Of a DNA stretch of 64,000 bases, positions 58,008-64,000 are shown piece by piece. Position numbers and translations under genes: made by a program. The DNA is from Spinellus fusiger (Eukaryota; Mucoromycota; Mucoromycetes; Mucorales; Phycomycetaceae): positions 1-64,000 of the forward strand of contig JALLLS010000034.1 of the NCBI GenBank assembly GCA_025094145.1, read 5' to 3'. Position 1 is the stretch's first letter; the number at the start of each line of letters is the position of its first letter. The notes beneath the pieces were generated by a model that was given only the letters and a program-made list of their open reading frames with translations, made no database searches and was not told the origin of the DNA.

Positions 58008-58564
58008 GCCGGTTTCATTAATTTATGAATCAAGTTGTATTTCTTCCATGTCTTAATTGACAAGGTTCATCCAATACTGAAACTTGTAATCACAATGTGT
58101 GAAATCATCACAAGTAGATAATTCTTCCATGCCGGATAGGGTGGAGTTATGCAATAGAAAAAAGAATATGAACCAACAGTAACAAAGCTTAAAGAAAAGG
58201 AACTTTATAGTTAATGCTATCCCTTGTGTTTTCTTTCATCTTAGTGTATAAGAGTATCTATACTGATCTATAGTTTTAATAATTCTCTACATTTTAAATC
58301 TTCTCGTTATTTACAATCACTTCTGTTATGTTTATAGTGTTAGATAAATTATAAAGAGCATTCTTATATAGGATATACAAGATAGTCTGTAATAGCTATT
58401 GTTATATATGTGTTCCAAATGAAGGATAAACAACTTGGTCAACTTATAAAGAGAGAAAATCCACAAACTTCTTATTTATATTATATATTTACTTACCTTT
58501 ATATATTATTAGAGATAATAAAAATTTAGTTGATTTGATTAAGTGTCTAATTTTTTTTAAAATA
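58008..58564. other. Spacer with decayed upstream part of the FAR1/OTU gene
   Basis: On the minus strand, 58130-58010 reads MEELSTCDDFTHCDYKFQYW in the same frame as the FAR1 gene start but with two stops, so it may be an older 5' end. The rest (to 58564) is AT-rich with nothing recognised. Confidence 0.4.
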
Positions 58565-60116
58565 TTATATCTTTTTATAAATTGAAACGACCCTCCTAGC
58601 ACAAGTCCCATTCACATACGATATGTCTTTCTTTCTTGTAGAGGCTGTTGGTTTGGGAGAACTGACTAATTTCAACGCATGGGCTGCATTCTCTGTCATG
58701 GGCTCTTGTGTCTCATTTCCAGATGAAAACTGTAGGCGCTTGTAAGGAGTGCATAATGTGCTTAAAGAGACCCCAGACATCATTAGATCCAATACACGCT
58801 TAAATTCAAGGCGAAGGCCTTTAACCGAGTCCAAGTCTGCTGAATTTCCAAGATTCCTTACCACATCGAATGGTTCTTCAACACTAAAACTTGTACTGTA
58901 CTGTCCAATATCCCAGCCCTTTTCTTCTTTTAACAGGTAAGCACCATGTCGTATAGATACAACCTGATGATCATAGTCAAATTCAAGTGCATAGCGACGA
59001 AAAAAAGCAAATAACAATCCACCCAGACTCTCACAATTAGCATTGCCATAACCAGATAGCTTTTCTACATTGCTAAAAAAGGGTTCTACACATGTATCGC
59101 TCTTCATCTGATGAAGTACAGGGAGAATAGGAGGTTGTCTCATCTGCAGAAAGTTGATAGCAATGCATGTCCATGTGTAGGTTGAGAGGGTTCCACCGTA
59201 AGCTATGCATAGCATACAAAAGAATAAATACTATTAAAGTACATTCTTTATTTTACTATAGTGCCTCCTTACCAGCATCATTCAGCAGCCGCTGTTTTGT
59301 CCAATGCTTAAGAACCATGATAAAAGGTCGAACACGAGGATCAATGGCTACATATGTCTTGATCATTTTTGTATTTTGCAATGCGACTGTGTTATTGACA
59401 TTGATATCGCAAGCTAGACAGCTATAAACAATGAGCAACACTCACCAAGTACTCTATAATGACTTACGATTCTGGGTCAAACAGACGCACAATAGGTACT
59501 TTGGCATTTGGGACACAGCTCACCTGTTCCATACCACCTTAAAATAGAGAGAGAGAGAAAGAGAGAGAGAAATAAATAAGCAAGCAATAAAACATTATAA
59601 AACATGATAAAATGATAAATAGCAATAAAAAACTTACATTTTCTAAATAGTTTAGCCAGAACTCGTATGTTGCGAAGACCATGCCACTGTGTAGTAATAC
59701 ACAAGTCTACATCTGAGTGACTAGTCCCGAGATCATTGACAGATGATCTGAAGGGGGTTGTTTTAGTATGGGTGGGACAGCCAAGGGACAGATCTACCCA
59801 AACAAATGAACTGTAATATCTCGGGAAGGCCATTCACTGTCCAGAATGTATTCTATCTTTCGTACAAGGGCCATGCGTCTGTTGTAACTTTCTTGAGAAG
59901 GAAGTTGCTCCTAAACATACCATATAAATAAATAAATAAAAGGTATCAACAATACAGTAAGAAAAAATTATTATTTTGCTTTTTCTGTTTGTAGTTGTGG
60001 TTGACAATTACTTGAAATAGACTTAGTATTTCCACACTAAGGTTATCTTCGTATTTTCTGTCCAATACAATAGGGACTGAGGAAGCGTCCGTGTAGTAAG
60101 AATCTGCAGTACACAT
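58565..60116 (-). CDS. Cid1-like nucleotidyltransferase (poly(A)/uridylyl transferase)
   Basis: Non-canonical poly(A) or terminal uridylyl transferase acting on RNA 3' ends. About six exons. N-terminus MCTADSYYTDASSVPIVLD, then ESYNRRMALVRKIEYILDSE, followed by the catalytic block VHLFGSSVNDLGTSHSDVDL (two Asp in SDVDL) made by splicing out 59756-59816 or so. The third Asp is in LACDINVNNTVALQNTKMI. PRVRPFIMVLKHWTKQRLLN and YGGTLSTYTWTCIAINFLQM continue the core. The nucleotide-recognition/PAP-associated part is SLGGLLFAFFRRYALEFDYD. The C-terminal tail ends VSIYKKI at 58565. The catalytic triad is complete. Whether it adds A or U cannot be decided here. Divergent from the importin gene with 273 bp between starts. 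Confidence 0.88.
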
Positions 60117-60389
60117 GAGGCTTATAGAGAGAAATAAGGTTTATGCTCTTTAGGTGCTGGTATTATTTTTTTAAAATATAAAAAAAAAAAGCGATCAATA
60201 TCAACAAAGCCAAGAAGGTCAGTATCAAGAAGGTCAAGAAGGTCAAGAAAGTCAAGGTCAAAACCAGGACCAATGCCTAATCTAAAGTCTAAGCTCAACT
60301 ACGTCAATTTCTAAGCCACTGCATAGCTTACTTGTTGGATAAGGAATGAGTGACTTAACCTCTACTTATTTTTAGTGCTCTATCTATTC
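60117..60389. promoter_or_regulatory. Divergent promoter between transferase and importin genes
   Basis: 273 bp between two start codons. It contains tandem GTCAAGAAG-type repeats (about 60205-60265) and ACGTCA at 60301-60306, 84 bp from the importin ATG. Both genes probably share control; this is an inference. Confidence 0.45.
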
Positions 60390-63300
60390 ATGGAGTCATT
60401 GTCAGTGGCTCAGGTGCAAGCAGTAAGCAGAGAATAGGACACAGGAGCAATATAGACATAAGAAAGAAAGAGAAAAAAGAAAGAATAACCCTGGTATATT
60501 AGCTTATTGAGGAGTTGTACAGCTCAACAGACCCAAGCAGAGCTAAACTAGCTCAGGAACAACTCCTATCAATACAGCGTCTTCCACAAGCATGGAGTAT
60601 AGCCTCCGAGCTACTCTCTCTCCAGGTACAGTAGAGATAGACGGTTTATTGGACTTATATTGGCTCTATAGTCCGACCAATGCCGCTTCTTTGGTGCTCA
60701 TACTTTCCAAGTAAAGATATCTCGCGACTGGTTAGTGGATCAAGAAAGAGAAATATATACCTTTTTTTCCGTGCTCTTATGTTACTTTTACTGGCAAGGG
60801 ATTCACTTACAGAGGATCAGGTGGAATTACTCCGAGAAAAGATACTTGAGTGGATTGTGCATATGTCTCCTGGTTCTATGCTGGTAACCACAAAATTATG
60901 TTTGGCTGTAAGTAGAAGGTGTAGAGGTTGGAGTAGTGATTGGTGACTGATCTATAGTGGGACTTTTTATTATTATTATTATTTTTTATATTAGTTGATA
61001 GCATTTGCAGTGCATACGGTGCCTCATCAATGGCAGCACTTTGTGTCGGCTACAGTGGAGGCTCTGAGAAGAGGAGGTATCGCTTATGGAGTAGCACCCT
61101 ATGCTATTGAAGTTACTATTCTCGAATTTCTTACTCTAGTACCAGAAGAAATATCCAGTACAGAGTTATCTGGTGATAGGAAGTAGGTAAAAGAGCAATG
61201 GAATAAGAAAAGCATTAAAGAGGGCTTAGGTCAAAGTTAGTACAAGAAATGAAGGAATCTGTACCTCTTGTTCTCTCTATTATGTCTTCTATGCTTTTCA
61301 GTACTACGCCTACAGAGACAAATTTACAGCAAAAGACGCTTCGATGTTTCCAGAGTTGGGTTCAGTATGGAATAGAGTTTGAGTAAGTAATAGAAAGAGG
61401 CCTGTCCTGTAGATCTCTCTCACTCTTTCTCTCTCAAAACTCCATGTTATTGTTATAGAGCTGCGTATCCACTTTTACAGCAGACTATGGTACTTGTAAC
61501 AAAGGAAGATACATTTGAAATTGCAACAGAAGTGTTATTGGAGGCTATGCAACAGCACACATGGTTACGTTACAATACCCTCCGAGATGATATGCTACAA
61601 TGCATCACCAGTGAAGAAATGAAGACTCAATTTACTGGATCTATTTCCGGTAAAGAAAGAAAAAAAAGAATGACAAGGAACATGTGTCACTGATATATCC
61701 AATTCATTCTATTCTCTAATAGAACAAGATGAAGATACAAGCAAATCCCTTGCTAAACTCTTCACTGCTTATGGAGAAGCCTATGCAGATTTCATTGCAG
61801 AACAGCTATGCCGTCAGGATATTTTGGTTCTCATGGACATGCTCATGCAACTGACTGCTTTTAGCGGCTATTTTCCAGTAGACCAAGAATTAAGCGATAT
61901 ACCGCTCAACTTCTGGTATGTTCTTCAAGAGACACTCATTGACGATGGTATCCTGCCTGTTCAAGATAGCACACAGGTTGTCTCTTTGGATGGTGAAGAT
62001 GATCTGTCTTTGGATAAATCTACTGTAACTAAAGAAAAAAGACAGTGGAGACGTCAATGTGGTGAGGCGGCCCTTATGATCTACCGACAGCTTGTCATCA
62101 CTATTCAACAAAAGGCAATGTTTCCTCCAGACAATGTATGGAATTCATGGACACAAGGTGAGAAGCATAAAAAAAAGGAAAAGTAAAATGACAGGAAGTT
62201 GCTCATAATGATTATCTCGTGGAGAGTAGATATAAGGGATAAATTCAAGATTTACCGTCGTGATATTGGCGATACAATGATTAATCCTTACTATGTCTTA
62301 CGTGGAGAGTTACTTAGTATTTTACTAGAACATGCTGTTGCAGTGATGGATCATTGGGATTCTATTCCATTTTCATCCCAAGACTTGGAAGCGACATTAT
62401 TCTGTCTTAAGAGTGTATCTGAAGAAGTATCTCCAGAAGAAAATGAACATATTCATAAGTTCTTTGGTGCTAAAATATTTGGAAGACTACCAAGGGAAGG
62501 CCATACACGTTTACAGAATACAGCTATATTGTTGATGGGTAAGTCTATGAAGCTATTTATAAAGATATAGATAGATAGATAGATATTGGAGATATCTGTC
62601 TGCTGCTTATTCTTCTTGTTCTTCTAGGTTCTCTTTCTGAATGGCTTAATCAACATCCTCAACTCTTAGCACAAATTATGAACTATCTTGTTCCTTGCCT
62701 TAGTGTACCAAAATTAGCTTTGTCTGCTGCTTCTACATTCTCTGATATTTGTGATGCCTGTCGAGAACCCTTGACTGATGAGTTGGATAATCTTATAAAT
62801 ACTTACAATGTCATCATACATACCGATGTTGAGGCAAGTAGTCAGCCGAAAGAATATGTAGAGTGGATGAATAAGAGACTTATACCGTCCATACACACTA
62901 GTTTAATGTCAAGCAAAAAGTAGTTGTGTCAATTGCCAATGTTATTCAAGTACTGCCTCCTGACATTGCCATTTCACCTATCATGGTAAAGACTGGTGCG
63001 CTGATGTGATTCCATTGACCTTTCTTTTTATGCACAGACAATTATTACTAGTATTCTTCAATATTCTAGTGAAGCACTTGAAATGGTCAAATCAGATCCA
63101 GAATTAGCTCAGTCTATGATATTAATACAGCTTAAGTATCTTTCAGCCTTTTCTAAAGGTATACAGTCACCCAGTGATGATTACCAATCTGTATCTACAA
63201 GGCACAAGTTTTACGACTCGTTTGTTCGTGGGGAGTTAACTACTATCTATACCACCATAGAAGGTGTAGCTCAAATCAGTGATGCTATGAGAGATTTAAC

Positions 63301-64000
63301 AAGAGATATTGCACGTGTATGGAGCACAGATGAGCAAGTAATGAAGGTAATGATCTCCTGTTTACAGAGTAGTCCAGGACATGGTCTCAACCTACATACG
63401 ATAGATCTTGTCCTCTTTCTTAGAATTAGGTACTCGCTCTGCGAACCCAATATTTGCTCTTCCTTTCCCAGACCTCATTCTACTTGTACAAATAAGTTAT
63501 CAACACTCTTTGTTTTCATGTTGGTTAAATACGGCCAAGTTCATTGTCACAGTATATGGTGGGCAAGAGAGCTGTTATCCTACATTCTTAGAAGTCATTG
63601 CCAGCATAACTGACTCTACACTGAAGCTTATTACTAATACCCAAGGTGAAATAGATGAAAGAAAGAACCTCATTGGATCATAGTGTATTGACTCATAAAT
63701 GTTGATGTGGATTAGATATGGAGACACATCCTGAGGTTGTGGGTGGTCTTTTTGATATATTTTCAACTGTAAGTTAAGCTCTCCATAGCGATAGAACAAG
63801 GGATTAAAAGAAGATTCTAGGTGGTAGTACGATGTCCGGTGGTGTTTTATCAGTTTCCACGCGAGCAGATCAATACTATTTTTATGTTCTGTATTGCAGG
63901 CATGGGTCTTCAAGAGAAATTAGCACTTAAATCTGCTGTTCATTTTATGGTAAGTTAAAGAGATGACTCTTTTATCTATTTATATTCAAATGCCTTTATC
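60390..64000 (+). CDS. Importin-13/Kap122-like karyopherin (3' end outside window)
   Basis: Importin-beta family nuclear transport receptor built of HEAT repeats. Exon 1 encodes MESLSVAQVQA (60390 onward); the next exons give LIEELYSSTDPSRAKLAQEQ and CRFFGAHTFQVKISRDW, the signature of the importin-13/transportin-3/Kap122 N-terminus. Then LIAFAVHTVPHQWQHFV, PLVLSIMSSMLFS, YTIPL-type segment IPLNFWYVLQETLIDDGILP, YYVLRGELLSILLEHAVAVM, RLQNTAILLMGSLSEWLNQH and PFPDLILLVQISYQHSLFSC. At least twelve exons to the window edge. The last visible exon (GMGLQEKLALKSAVHFM) stops at a GTAAGT near 63952, so the gene continues beyond 64000. Family is certain; IPO13/Kap122 is favoured over TNPO3 but not proven. 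Confidence 0.88.

Noticed and set aside
1..64000. CRISPR arrays, tRNA or rRNA genes, bacterial operons
   Set aside because: No regularly spaced repeats, no tRNA B-box-like motif noticed by eye and no rRNA-like sequence; the gene structure is eukaryotic. A covariance-model tRNA scan would settle tRNAs.

Overview
This window is nuclear DNA of an early-diverging filamentous fungus. The best fit is a member of the Mucorales, possibly close to Phycomyces. The evidence is AT-rich intergenic DNA, many short GT-AG introns (about 40-90 nt) with several introns per gene, a STE12-type homeodomain plus C2H2 regulator, a fungal sacsin-like (DUF3684) ATPase, and mucoralean-style repeats. There are no operons, and the genus is an inference.

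Layout: 1-5.1 kb is a repeat island with a decayed Tc1-like transposon, a second DDE transposase remnant, and a 2.4-kb terminal-inverted-repeat element carrying the tail of a Fanzor/TnpB-like RNA-guided nuclease. Next come an AAAP amino-acid transporter (5.5-7.5 kb), a 4-kb gene-poor stretch, an MFS transporter (11.8-14.4 kb), the splicing factor/E3 ligase PRP19 (minus strand), a fasciclin-domain secreted protein divergent from a STE12-like factor (18.1-21 kb), and simple repeats. A large GHKL-ATPase/HExxH gene follows (23.7-29.6 kb, minus), then lumazine synthase RIB4, an F-box/DUSP protein, a second Fanzor element, ARPC3, a CRAL-TRIO protein, NOC3, a 74-aa CYSTM gene, a second Tc1 copy, an acid-sphingomyelinase-like enzyme, an FYR-domain chromatin protein, a third Fanzor element, a JmjC protein, a FAR1/OTU transposon-type gene, a Cid1-like nucleotidyltransferase, and an importin truncated by the window end.

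The host genes are mostly unrelated housekeeping genes: mRNA splicing, ribosome assembly, actin branching, riboflavin synthesis, nuclear import, chromatin and transport. The shared theme is the mobile DNA. Six copies of one TIR family (TA target duplications, ends beginning CACACC) are present, and three carry Fanzor C-terminal remnants. In two of those three, a small hairpin just past the Fanzor stop is maintained by paired substitutions, which makes it a candidate omega-RNA element. A second window-wide pattern is a TGACGT (ATF/CREB-type) core within about 60-190 bp upstream of many start codons.
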